Part shown: positions 7,350 through 13,422 of the stretch, piece by piece
Layout: every line of letters begins with the position of its first letter
How positions within the stretch are numbered: position 1 is the first letter of the stretch
Assembly: GCA_964247265.1 (NCBI GenBank)
Contig: CAXTTS010000064.1
Span: 1 to 15,570 of the forward strand
Source: Alterirhizorhabdus sp964247265
GTDB taxonomy: Bacteria; Pseudomonadota; Alphaproteobacteria; Sphingomonadales; Sphingomonadaceae
Reading direction: 5' to 3'
DNA: 15,570 nucleotides
Position numbers and translations under genes: made by a program
Notes under the pieces: model-generated
Told to the model about the DNA's origin: nothing
Seen by the model: only the letters and a program-made list of their open reading frames with translations
The model's database searches: none

Positions 7350-8951
7350 ATGACGTCGATTGCATCATCGCTTGGGGTTGGATCGGGGCTCGACACCTCG
7401 GCCTTGATCGACAAGCTGACCGCCGCCACGAAGGATCCCAAGGAAGCGGTGATCGCCAAGCGCACCGAGGTCAACACTGCCAAGATCTCGGCGCTGGCCG
7501 ACGCGGTCAGCGGGATCGATGCCTTCTCCTCGTCGCTCACCTCGCTGGTTTCGGGCGGCACCCTGTTCACCCAGCCCAGTTCCTCCGACGACAGCATCCT
7601 CGCGGCCAGCGCGATCGCCGGCTCGCGGCTGGGCGCACTGTCGGCCACGCTGGAGGTGCAGCAGCTGGCCCAGGCGCAGACGGTGGTGTCCGTCGGCGTG
7701 ACCGACACGACGAGCCCGATCGGCCAGGGCACGCTGAACCTGAAGACCGCCAACGGCAATTTCGCCGTCACGATCGACGGCAGCAACGATTCGCTCGACG
7801 GGCTGGTGAAGGCGATCAACGATGCCGGCGCCGGCCTCGCCGCCAGCATCGTGAAGGACAGCAACGGATCGCGGCTGGTGGTGAAAAGCGCCACCGGCGC
7901 GGCCAAGGCGTTCAGCATGACGACAACCGCCGCCCCGACCGGCCTCGGCCGCTTCGCCTTCGATGCGACGGCGGCGGGCAACCCGATGGAGCAGGCGCAG
8001 CAGGCGCAGGACGCCATCGTGGTGTATGACGGCGTGACGGTATCGCGCCCGACCAACAGCATTTCCGACCTGGTGCCCGGCGTGAAGCTGGACCTGAAGA
8101 AGGCCGCGCTCGGCACCACCGTATCGCTCGGCTCCACCCGGCCGGCGGCGGCGATCAGCGGTGCGGTCAGCGATTTCGTCACCGCCTATAATTCGCTGAA
8201 GGCGATCCTCGACGATGCGACCGCACCGAAGGCGGCCGACGGCAGCGGCGGCGGCGCGTTGCGCGGCAATTACAGCATCCAGCAGATGCAGCGCCAGCTT
8301 TCCAAGCTCACCTCCACGGTGCTCGGCGGCACCGCCACCGGCCCGAAGACACTGGCCGAGATCGGCGTCAGCACCAATCGCGACGGCACGCTCGCGCTCG
8401 ACAGCGCGAAGCTGGACGCGATGATGGCGAAGGATCCGGACGGCGTCGAGGCGCTGTTCAACCCGACGCAGACGAGCAGCAGCCCGTTGCTGGCGATCAC
8501 CAGCGGCGCGGGCAAGACGGCGCCCGGCACCTATGCCGTCACCGATATCACCACCTCTCCGCTCGGCGCGACGATCGCGGGCTTTCCGGCGCTGGTCTCG
8601 GGCAACAGCCTGATCGCCTCGGCCAAGTCGCCGGCGGCGGGGCTGGTGCTCCAGCTGAACGGCAGCATCACCAGCGGCACGATCACGGTGGATGCCGGGA
8701 TCGGTGGCGCGCTGAAGGCGATCCGCGATTCGCTGCGCGGCAGCGACGGCCCGCTCGCCACCGCGCAGGCGGCGGCGAAGAAGGAGACCACCACCATCGC
8801 CGACGACAAGGCCAAGATGGAGGAGCGGGTGACGAGCTATACCGCGCGCCTGACGACCGCCTTCGGCACGATGGATACGCGCGTGGCCGCCTACAAGGCG
8901 ACCCAGAGCTATATGGAACAGCAGATCGCGCTGTGGACCAACGCGAACTAA
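7350..8951 (+). CDS. fliD: Flagellar filament cap protein FliD (HAP2)
   Basis: FliD forms the cap at the filament tip and folds incoming flagellin. The 533-residue product begins with the typical SLGVGSGLDTSALIDKLTAA segment. The FliD N-terminal domain spans about residues 10-105. A variable, Ala/Gly/Thr-rich middle follows. The FliD C-terminal domain begins near residue 235 and runs almost to the end, with a helical last section (about 465-530) suited to coiled-coil packing. The purine-rich stretch aaaggaccaggggga upstream of the ATG serves as ribosome binding site. The gene lies 48 bases after flhB and 76 bases before fliS. FliS neighbourhood and the absence of cysteine support an exported axial protein. 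Confidence 0.95.
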   Translation: MTSIASSLGVGSGLDTSALIDKLTAATKDPKEAVIAKRTEVNTAKISALADAVSGIDAFSSSLTSLVSGGTLFTQPSSSDDSILAASAIAGSRLGALSATLEVQQLAQAQTVVSVGVTDTTSPIGQGTLNLKTANGNFAVTIDGSNDSLDGLVKAINDAGAGLAASIVKDSNGSRLVVKSATGAAKAFSMTTTAAPTGLGRFAFDATAAGNPMEQAQQAQDAIVVYDGVTVSRPTNSISDLVPGVKLDLKKAALGTTVSLGSTRPAAAISGAVSDFVTAYNSLKAILDDATAPKAADGSGGGALRGNYSIQQMQRQLSKLTSTVLGGTATGPKTLAEIGVSTNRDGTLALDSAKLDAMMAKDPDGVEALFNPTQTSSSPLLAITSGAGKTAPGTYAVTDITTSPLGATIAGFPALVSGNSLIASAKSPAAGLVLQLNGSITSGTITVDAGIGGALKAIRDSLRGSDGPLATAQAAAKKETTTIADDKAKMEERVTSYTARLTTAFGTMDTRVAAYKATQSYMEQQIALWTNAN

Positions 8952-9027
8952 ACAGTTCGCCCGAAAAGCCGTAAATCCTTGCAGAACAGCATGGTACGCG
9001 AACCAGAGCGGCCATGAGGGGGAAGCC

Positions 9028-9420
9028 ATGTACAAGCCCTTCGGAACCTACGGCCGCGCCGGTGCGCAATACCGCCAGATCGACGTCAGCACCCGGGTGG
9101 AAGGCGCATCGCCGCACCGGCTGGTCGCCATCCTCTATGAGGAACTGCTCGTCGCGATGTCGACGATGGGGCAGGCGATCCGCGTCGGCGACATCGCCCG
9201 TCGAGGAGAGAGCCAGGCCAAGGCGCTGGCGATCGTCGGCGGTCTGGAAGCCGGCCTTGATTTCGAGAAGGGCGGCGAGATCGCGCACATGCTCGTCACC
9301 ATCTACACCGAGGTGAAGCGCCTGCTGATCCGGGCCGCGCGCGAGCAAGATCAGGGCGCCAGCGACACCGCGCGCAAGCTGGTGGGCGAGATCGCCACCG
9401 CGTGGAACGCGATCGCCTGA
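9028..9420 (+). CDS. fliS: Flagellin export chaperone FliS
   Basis: FliS binds the disordered C-terminus of flagellin in the cytoplasm and prevents early polymerisation. The 130-residue product has the family length and the classic opening: a Tyr-containing N-terminus (YGRAGAQYRQIDVSTRVEGA), then the SPHRLVAILYEELLVAM helix, then helices with an ISRRG-like segment (here IARRGES). A GLDFEKGGEIAHMLVTIYTEVKRLL stretch matches the later helices of the bundle. A clear ribosome binding site, gaggggga, precedes the ATG. It follows fliD, as in most bacteria. I saw no convincing sigma-28 or sigma-54 promoter in the 76-base gap before it. Confidence 0.94.
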   Translation: MYKPFGTYGRAGAQYRQIDVSTRVEGASPHRLVAILYEELLVAMSTMGQAIRVGDIARRGESQAKALAIVGGLEAGLDFEKGGEIAHMLVTIYTEVKRLLIRAAREQDQGASDTARKLVGEIATAWNAIA

Positions 9421-9513
9421 TCGGGCCGGCCAGTGACGCGGCGCACAGCGGCCGCCGACGGATCGGGGCATGAGGATCGGGCGTCGCGCGCACAAATCCC
9501 GAGGGTATCTCCG

Positions 9514-9729
9514 ATGACCGACCAGCGTACCGCCAGCCGCCAGATCCGCGCCATCCACGCCAACGATCCCGAGTGGATCATCCAGCTGTGGCTGGCGATC
9601 CACGGCGGCGACCCCGCGCCCTTCCTGAGCAAGGAAGCGATCAACAAGGCCGCCTTGGGCGCGATCAAGGCGCTCACCCCCTATCTCGAACCCGGCAGGC
9701 AGCGCGCGGTCACCGCCGCGCTGGGCTGA
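9514..9729 (+). CDS. Small hypothetical protein downstream of fliS
   Basis: This 71-residue protein is not recognised. It contains no cysteine, signal peptide or membrane segment. It appears mostly helical, with an aromatic patch (PEWIIQLWLAIHGGDPAPFL) and a basic helix ending TPYLEPGRQRAVTAALG. The ATG at 9514 has a gaggg ribosome binding site about eight bases upstream. The frame is also open from a GTG at 9433, but that extra N-terminus has no ribosome binding site and looks non-coding. It sits 93 bases after fliS on the same strand and is the last gene before a strong hairpin. It is probably cotranscribed with the flagellar genes and could play a flagellar or small regulatory role, but the sequence shows no function. 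Confidence 0.7.
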   Translation: MTDQRTASRQIRAIHANDPEWIIQLWLAIHGGDPAPFLSKEAINKAALGAIKALTPYLEPGRQRAVTAALG

Positions 9730-9736
9730 TCGCACG

Positions 9737-9769
9737 ATGATGGCGTCGGCCGTGCGCCGGCGCCATCAT
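9737..9769. terminator. Bidirectional hairpin terminator between convergent genes
   Basis: Arms atgatggcg (9737-9745) and cgccatcat (9761-9769) pair perfectly. The stem extends inward by tcggc/gccgg, including one T-G pair, around the loop cgtgc, giving about 14 base pairs. It lies 7 bases after the stop of the small + strand gene, and its 3' arm contains the stop codon (9766-9768) of the minus-strand SPL gene. No clear U-tract follows in either direction, so it may act as a factor-assisted terminator or an mRNA 3'-end stabiliser. Confidence 0.65.
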
Positions 9770-10854
9770 GTCCAGTAGAGGATCCGCGCCGACGGCAGCG
9801 CCGCCGCGATGCGCCGTTCGAAGAAGGTTCGCAGCGCCCGCATCGTGCCGGCATCGTAGACCTGCTTTTCCGCGCCGAACTTCGTCCGCTTGGTCACGCG
9901 GTTCCGCGCGGTCATGTCGAGCGCGGAGCCCGGATACCAGCTGTCGAGCACCAGCTTCGATCCGGCGTTGAAGCGGTGGGTGATGAGTTCGACCGTCAGA
10001 TCGAGGCCCGGCAGATCGGTCAGTGCCGCCGCCGCTTCGTCGATCAGCGTGCCATAGGCCTGTTCCCACCCTTCCGCGGCGATGATCGGCGCGATCGTCA
10101 ACCCGATCGGATAGCCGGCCCCGGCCATGCGCCGTAGCGACCCGAGGCGATCGGCGACCGGCGACGTGCCGCCCTCGAAACGGGCGAAGGCGCGCGGGTT
10201 GATCGAGGCGCGCATCCGCGTGCGCCCCTGGTGATCGAGCGCGAGCAGCGGGGCGACATCGGCGAACTTGCTGGTGAAGCGGAGTTGCGCATCGGCGTTC
10301 CACCGGCCGAACCAGGCGATCGCGGCGGAGAGCGATCCGGTCAGCGGCTCCAGCGCCAGCGGATCGGTGTAGCAGGATGCCTCGAAGGTGGTGCCCTCAT
10401 GCGCGCGTGCGGCGCTACGCGTCGTGATCGTGCCCTGACCGAGATAGGGCGGGAGGGCATCGAATATCTCGTCGAGATTGGCATAGACGCGCGTGATCGG
10501 CGGGCCCTTCAGCGATCCGGCGAGGTAGCAATAGCTGCAATGGGCCGGGCATCCCTCGGCAAGATCGACGCGCCAGTCGGCGCTGGGTGCGATCGGTTGC
10601 AGGCGCCGCTTCGACGGTGGGGCGACGACCACCGCCAGCGTTGCCTTAGCCTCGACATAGGCGCGGCGCGGATCGTCGGGCAGATCGAGGCCGAGGCGGT
10701 CGCCAGCCAGTTCGACGATATCGACTCCTAGCTTGGCGGCGCGCTCCATGATCGCGCGGCCATGCACGAACCCTCGGGCGGAACGGGTCACTAGCAGACG
10801 GCGGGGCCGCCAGCCGGCGATCGGCCTGTCTGTCGAAAGGGATTGCGATGCCAC
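9766..10854 (-). CDS. Radical SAM protein of the spore photoproduct lyase (SPL) family
   Basis: SPL enzymes use a [4Fe-4S] cluster and S-adenosylmethionine to reverse the UV thymine dimer 'spore photoproduct' in DNA. The 362-residue product carries the radical SAM motif C102-X3-C106-X2-C109 in EGCPAHCSYCYLAGS, with the two tyrosines (Y108, Y110) also seen in Bacillus SPL. Further on, FEASCYTDPLALEPLTGSL contains C161, which aligns by context with the B. subtilis Cys141 hydrogen donor. Two segments have a SAM-radical barrel character: the FTSKF strand and MRASINP, then APII. The C-terminus ends SARILYWT. The gene lies 68 bases after a DUF2256 gene on the same strand, which suggests an operon. 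The start at 10854 has only a weak ribosome binding site, so a slightly later start is possible. Family membership is firm, but the true substrate in a non-sporing organism is inferred. Confidence 0.88.
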   Translation of the reverse strand: MASQSLSTDRPIAGWRPRRLLVTRSARGFVHGRAIMERAAKLGVDIVELAGDRLGLDLPDDPRRAYVEAKATLAVVVAPPSKRRLQPIAPSADWRVDLAEGCPAHCSYCYLAGSLKGPPITRVYANLDEIFDALPPYLGQGTITTRSAARAHEGTTFEASCYTDPLALEPLTGSLSAAIAWFGRWNADAQLRFTSKFADVAPLLALDHQGRTRMRASINPRAFARFEGGTSPVADRLGSLRRMAGAGYPIGLTIAPIIAAEGWEQAYGTLIDEAAAALTDLPGLDLTVELITHRFNAGSKLVLDSWYPGSALDMTARNRVTKRTKFGAEKQVYDAGTMRALRTFFERRIAAALPSARILYWT

Positions 10855-10922
10855 GCGGGCCGAACGAGCGGCCGGCGCGCTTGTTCAGCCGGGTTATGAC
10901 GGGTCCGGCGCCGGGTCGGCCG

Positions 10923-11072
10923 CTATGGGCTGTCTGCCGCTCCCTGCGCGCGGCACCGATCGGAGCAATATTTCACATTCTCCCAGTCGCGCTGCCACTT
11001 CTTGCGCCAGGCGAACGGGCGTCCGCAGGCCACGCAGATTTTTGTCGGTAGATTGGGTTTCTTGTGGGCCAT
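10923..11072 (-). CDS. DUF2256 family zinc-ribbon-like small protein
   Basis: This 49-residue gene starts at the ATG complementary to 11070-11072 and stops at TAG (10923-10925). It opens MAHKKPNLPTKICVACGRPF, then continues with an AWRKKWQRDW segment and a KYCSDRC motif. That is the DUF2256 pattern: a basic start, CxxC (C13, C16), an aromatic WRKKW segment, and CxxxC (C36, C40). The four cysteines probably bind zinc. The biochemical role is unknown. From memory, family members often lie beside photolyase or cryptochrome genes, which would match the SPL family neighbour 68 bases downstream, but I cannot check this here. No clear ribosome binding site precedes the ATG. It is too short to be found by length alone, and the conserved motif is what supports it. 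Confidence 0.9.
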   Translation of the reverse strand: MAHKKPNLPTKICVACGRPFAWRKKWQRDWENVKYCSDRCRAQGAADSP

Positions 11073-11103
11073 GCGCGAACAACGCCGGACCCGCCAGTTT
11101 GAT

Positions 11104-11130
11104 CACGCCCTGCCGAGCGGCCACCGTTCC
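11104..11130 (-). promoter_or_regulatory. Possible EcfG-type promoter for the DUF2256-SPL pair (weak)
   Basis: On the minus strand, GGAAC (complement of 11126-11130) matches the EcfG -35 consensus. CGTG (complement of 11104-11107) follows after an 18-base spacer, where the consensus is CGTT after 16-17. Transcription from it would start roughly 20-25 bases before the DUF2256 ATG. The -10 and spacing are imperfect, so this is a tentative call. Confidence 0.25.
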
Positions 11131-11158
11131 TCTTGCCGGTGAGAGCAACCGGGCGGGA

Positions 11159-11172
11159 TTGACCGGGATCAA
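11159..11172. promoter_or_regulatory. FNR/CRP-type palindrome
   Basis: TTGACCGGGATCAA matches the alphaproteobacterial FNR-type consensus TTGAY-N4-RTCAA. It lies in the divergent region, about 87 bases upstream of the DUF2256 start and about 175 bases upstream of the DUF2382 start. The palindrome reads similarly on either strand, so it could serve either gene. Binding is inferred from the motif alone. Confidence 0.45.
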
Positions 11173-11218
11173 TAGTGTAAAAGCACTAAAGCTGGCCCAA
11201 CCGTTAATTTGTCATCAC

Positions 11219-11245
11219 GGACCCTTGACCGAACTCCCTGCGTTC
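11219..11245 (+). promoter_or_regulatory. Possible EcfG-type general stress promoter for the DUF2382 operon
   Basis: GGACC (11219-11223), a 17-base spacer and CGTTC (11241-11245) match the EcfG promoter form GGAAC-N16/17-CGTT with one mismatch. DUF2382 genes are typical of alphaproteobacterial stress regulons, which fits. The predicted transcript start near 11251 would leave a 5' leader of about 95 bases. An AT-rich stretch at 11271-11279 has no suitable -35 partner. Confidence 0.35.
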
Positions 11246-11347
11246 AGTGCAAGTGATTGATAGTAGGTCGCTTATATATGTTAAGATTGCCACCAGTAGC
11301 TATCTACTTCGTCTGGGGTCTTTCTTCGCCTGTCAGGCGGAAAGCCG

Positions 11348-11764
11348 ATGGGTGAGCCGGAGAATGGCCCGTCGATAATCCCGATTATCGAAGAAGCGGC
11401 GTTCGTCACCAAGCGCGCGGTCGAGACGGAGCATGTGCGGGTACGCACCTCTGTCGAGACAAGGGCGACCACGCTGAGTGAAACCGTCTCCCGCGATCAT
11501 GTCACGATCGAGCGCGTGCCGGTCGACCGCCGGATCGATCAGGCGCCCGAAATCCGTGAAGAGGAGGGCGTTACGATCATCCCGGTCATCGAGGAGCGGG
11601 CGGTCGTCGTGCGGCAGCTGTTCCTCGTCGAGGAGATACGCATCACGCGATCGACGCGCGCGGAACCCGTCGAAATCCCAGTCACGCTCCGGCGGACCCG
11701 TGTCGATGTGATGCGCGACGATCTTACCGAAACACAGCAGGAGGATGTTCATGGCGGGCGTTGA
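11348..11764 (+). CDS. DUF2382 domain-containing protein, 138 residues
   Basis: The product is highly charged and soluble, with no signal peptide or membrane segment. It contains two DUF2382-like half-repeats, each opening with the same motif: IIPIIEEAAFVTKR (from about residue 10) and IIPVIEERAVVVRQ (from about residue 76). Each then runs through a strand-rich stretch of alternating Val/Arg/Thr with VRVR- or IRIT-like steps. DUF2382 is a domain of unknown function found in bacterial stress-related proteins, sometimes alongside PRC-barrel domains. A ggcggaaag ribosome binding site precedes the ATG. The 3' end overlaps the next gene by 14 bases, so the two are probably translationally coupled. 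It is the first gene of a three-gene operon whose third member also carries DUF2382. Confidence 0.8.
   Translation: MGEPENGPSIIPIIEEAAFVTKRAVETEHVRVRTSVETRATTLSETVSRDHVTIERVPVDRRIDQAPEIREEEGVTIIPVIEERAVVVRQLFLVEEIRITRSTRAEPVEIPVTLRRTRVDVMRDDLTETQQEDVHGGR
11739..11744 (+). promoter_or_regulatory. Ribosome binding site that decides the OmpA-like gene start
   Basis: AGGAGG is a perfect Shine-Dalgarno sequence. It abuts the ATG at 11745, leaving no room for initiation there, but sits six bases before the ATG at 11751. The later start is therefore chosen. The site lies inside the 3' end of the preceding DUF2382 gene. Confidence 0.8.
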
Positions 11765-12374
11765 CGACGGGAAGCCGGATGGGGCGCCGAGCCACATCCA
11801 TATCGAAAAGAAGAGCTTCAACTGGTTGCCCTGGTTGCTGCTGGCGCTCGGCATCCTCGCCTTGCTGTTCGCATTGAGCCGCTGCAATCGCGATGACAGC
11901 GCGGCCGTGGCCCCGGCCCCAGCGGCGGGATCGAACGAGGTCGTCGCCGCCACGCCGAACGCGGCCGGCTCGGCCGCTCTTGCCGGCACGTCGGGCCTTG
12001 GCACCTATCTCGCCGGGACCGAGGCGGCGCCGCGCACCTTCACCTTCGAGAAGCTGAACTTCGACACGGCCAAAAGCGATATCCGCGCCGCCGACGCGGC
12101 CGAGATCGACGAGGTGGCCGCCACGCTGGCGCAATATCCGTCCGCCAGGATCCGCATCGCCGGCTATGCCGACGCGCGTGGCGACGATGCGGCCAACATG
12201 GCGCTCGGCAAGGCGCGCGCGGACAGCGTGAAGACGGCACTCGTGGCCAGGAAGATCGATGCGGCGCGGATCGAGACCGTTTCTGGCGGTGAGACCGATC
12301 CCGTCGACAGCAACGCCACGCCGGGTGGCCGCTTCGAAAACCGCCGCACCGAACTCGTCGTGACGGCCCGCTAA
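11751..12374 (+). CDS. Membrane-anchored OmpA family protein
   Basis: This 207-residue protein probably tethers the envelope to peptidoglycan. It has a short cytoplasmic N-terminus, one membrane segment (about 25-43, WLPWLLLALGILALLFALS) and an Ala/Pro-rich linker to about residue 95. A C-terminal OmpA-like domain follows (about 98-207). Within it, FEKLNFDTAKSDIR marks the first strand, D141 and R156 (in YADARG and KARADSV) sit where peptidoglycan-binding residues occur, and NRRTELVV closes the domain. The Cys after the membrane segment lies in LSRC, which is not a good lipobox, so I favour an uncleaved anchor over a lipoprotein. The start is set by the AGGAGG site. It overlaps the upstream DUF2382 gene and is followed after 35 bases by the YflT-DUF2382 gene. 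Confidence 0.85.
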   Translation: MAGVDDGKPDGAPSHIHIEKKSFNWLPWLLLALGILALLFALSRCNRDDSAAVAPAPAAGSNEVVAATPNAAGSAALAGTSGLGTYLAGTEAAPRTFTFEKLNFDTAKSDIRAADAAEIDEVAATLAQYPSARIRIAGYADARGDDAANMALGKARADSVKTALVARKIDAARIETVSGGETDPVDSNATPGGRFENRRTELVVTAR

Positions 12375-12409
12375 ATTCGTTCGACCGACCCAACCTACAG
12401 GAGAAAAGC

Positions 12410-13264
12410 ATGTCCAGTACGATAACCGCGATGTTCGACAGCCGCGCCGAAGCCGAGGCCGCCAAGGCGCGCCTGAAGGCCGCCAGCATCGATGCCGATC
12501 ATGTCCACGTCCACGACCAGTCATCCTCGGGCTACAAGGATGCCGGATATTCGACCCATCAGGATCGCGGCATGTGGAATTCGATCAAGAATGCGTTCCT
12601 GCCCGACGAGGATCGCCACACCTATGAGGAAGGCGTGCGTCGTGGCGGCGCCGTGCTCACCGCCGATGTCGACGACGATCGCGTGGATGAGGCGGTGCGT
12701 GTGCTTGAGGAAGCCGGCTCCATCGACATCGACGACCGCTCCGGCCAGTGGCGCGCTTCGGGCTGGGACTATCCGGCGACCGCCGCATCTTTCGGCACCG
12801 CCGGGGCGACGGGCTCGGCCGGCACGCTGCGCTCGGACACGACGAGCGCCGAGGAAGTGATCCCGGTGGTCGAGGAGGAACTGGTCGTCGGCAAGCGCGA
12901 CGTTAACCGCGGTGGCGTGCGGGTCCGCTCCTACGTGACCGAGACGCCGGTTCACGAGCAGATCCGCCTGCGCAACGAGCGCGTCAACGTCGAGCGGCGC
13001 ACCGTCGATCAGCCGCTGTCCGCCGCCGATACCGACGCGTTCCGCGAACGCACGATCGACATGACCGCGACCGGCGAGGAAGCCGTGGTCGGCAAGACCG
13101 CGCGGGTGGTCGAGGAAGTGGTCGTCTCCAAGACCGCCGAGGAGCATGTCGAGAATGTCGAGGATACGGTTCGCCGCACCGACGTGGAGGTCGAGCGTGA
13201 CAGCGACACCGTGACCGACACGACGACCGGCTCGACCTTCGGGACGACCGACAAGCGCATCTGA
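12410..13264 (+). CDS. YflT-like and DUF2382 domain stress protein
   Basis: The 284-residue product is soluble and strongly charged. Residues about 1-108 resemble the general stress protein 17M (YflT) domain: TITAMFDSRAEAEAAKARLK at the start, then GYSTH, and GGAVLTADVDDDRVDEAVRVL forming the second half. A Gly/Thr/Ala linker follows (about 122-147). A complete DUF2382 domain occupies about 149-262, with IPVVEEELVVGKRDVNRGGV, VRVRSYVTETPVHEQI, and RVVEEVVVSKTAEEH followed by DTVRRTDVEVERD. A good ribosome binding site, aggagaaaa, precedes the ATG. This domain pairing is known in stress-associated proteins of many bacteria, but its biochemistry is not established. It is the last gene of the operon and ends seven bases before a hairpin. 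Confidence 0.85.
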   Translation: MSSTITAMFDSRAEAEAAKARLKAASIDADHVHVHDQSSSGYKDAGYSTHQDRGMWNSIKNAFLPDEDRHTYEEGVRRGGAVLTADVDDDRVDEAVRVLEEAGSIDIDDRSGQWRASGWDYPATAASFGTAGATGSAGTLRSDTTSAEEVIPVVEEELVVGKRDVNRGGVRVRSYVTETPVHEQIRLRNERVNVERRTVDQPLSAADTDAFRERTIDMTATGEEAVVGKTARVVEEVVVSKTAEEHVENVEDTVRRTDVEVERDSDTVTDTTTGSTFGTTDKRI

Positions 13265-13270
13265 GGCGGG

Positions 13271-13303
13271 ACGCCCGGCGGATCGTGATCCGACGCCGGG
13301 CGT
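13271..13303 (+). terminator. Hairpin after the DUF2382 operon
   Basis: Arms acgcccggcg (13271-13280) and cgccgggcgt (13294-13303) are perfect complements around a 13-base loop that can itself form a short gatc pairing. It begins seven bases after the stop codon. No T-run follows, so it may be a partial terminator or a 3'-end stabiliser ahead of the hairpin downstream. Confidence 0.6.
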
Positions 13304-13328
13304 CCTCCTCCAAATCGGTGCCGTCGAA

Positions 13329-13382
13329 CGGATGCCTGCCCTCCCACCGGGAGCGGCAGGCATCCGCATTTCTCAAGTTTTT
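13329..13382 (+). terminator. Rho-independent terminator
   Basis: Arms cggatgcctgcc (13329-13340) and ggcaggcatccg (13355-13366) form a 12-base-pair stem. An inner ctccc/gggag pairing closes a three-base loop, so the hairpin is very stable. A T-rich stretch, catttctcaagttttt, follows. This is the stronger of the two hairpins between the stress operon and the transporter gene. Confidence 0.75.
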
Positions 13383-13422
13383 CGGCGAAAGACGATCATG
13401 ATTAGCGGCGGAAAAGGTTCGC

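Larger units (their letters stand above)
11073..11347. other. Divergent intergenic region between DUF2256-SPL and the DUF2382 operon
   Basis: These 275 bases hold no convincing gene. They are less GC-rich than their neighbours, especially at 11170-11330. They carry the FNR-type palindrome, the two EcfG-like promoter candidates and an AT-rich patch (cttatatatg) at 11271-11280. A minus-strand open frame across 11281-11472 shows no family features and overlaps the start of the DUF2382 gene. The region probably controls both flanking transcription units. Confidence 0.7.

Noticed and set aside
8952..9027. Possible sigma-28 promoter (taaa at about 8971) before fliS
   Set aside because: No GCCGATAA-like element occurs at the required distance.
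7365..9035. 556-codon minus-strand open frame opposite fliD
   Set aside because: Its composition is antisense-like, and the plus strand clearly encodes FliD.
9433..9513. GTG start extending the 71-residue gene
   Set aside because: It has no ribosome binding site and the extension looks non-coding. The ATG at 9514 has gaggg at good spacing.
10733..11260. Plus-strand open frame over the SPL start and the DUF2256 gene
   Set aside because: It has no family features, and the minus strand encodes a recognisable DUF2256 protein and the SPL start.
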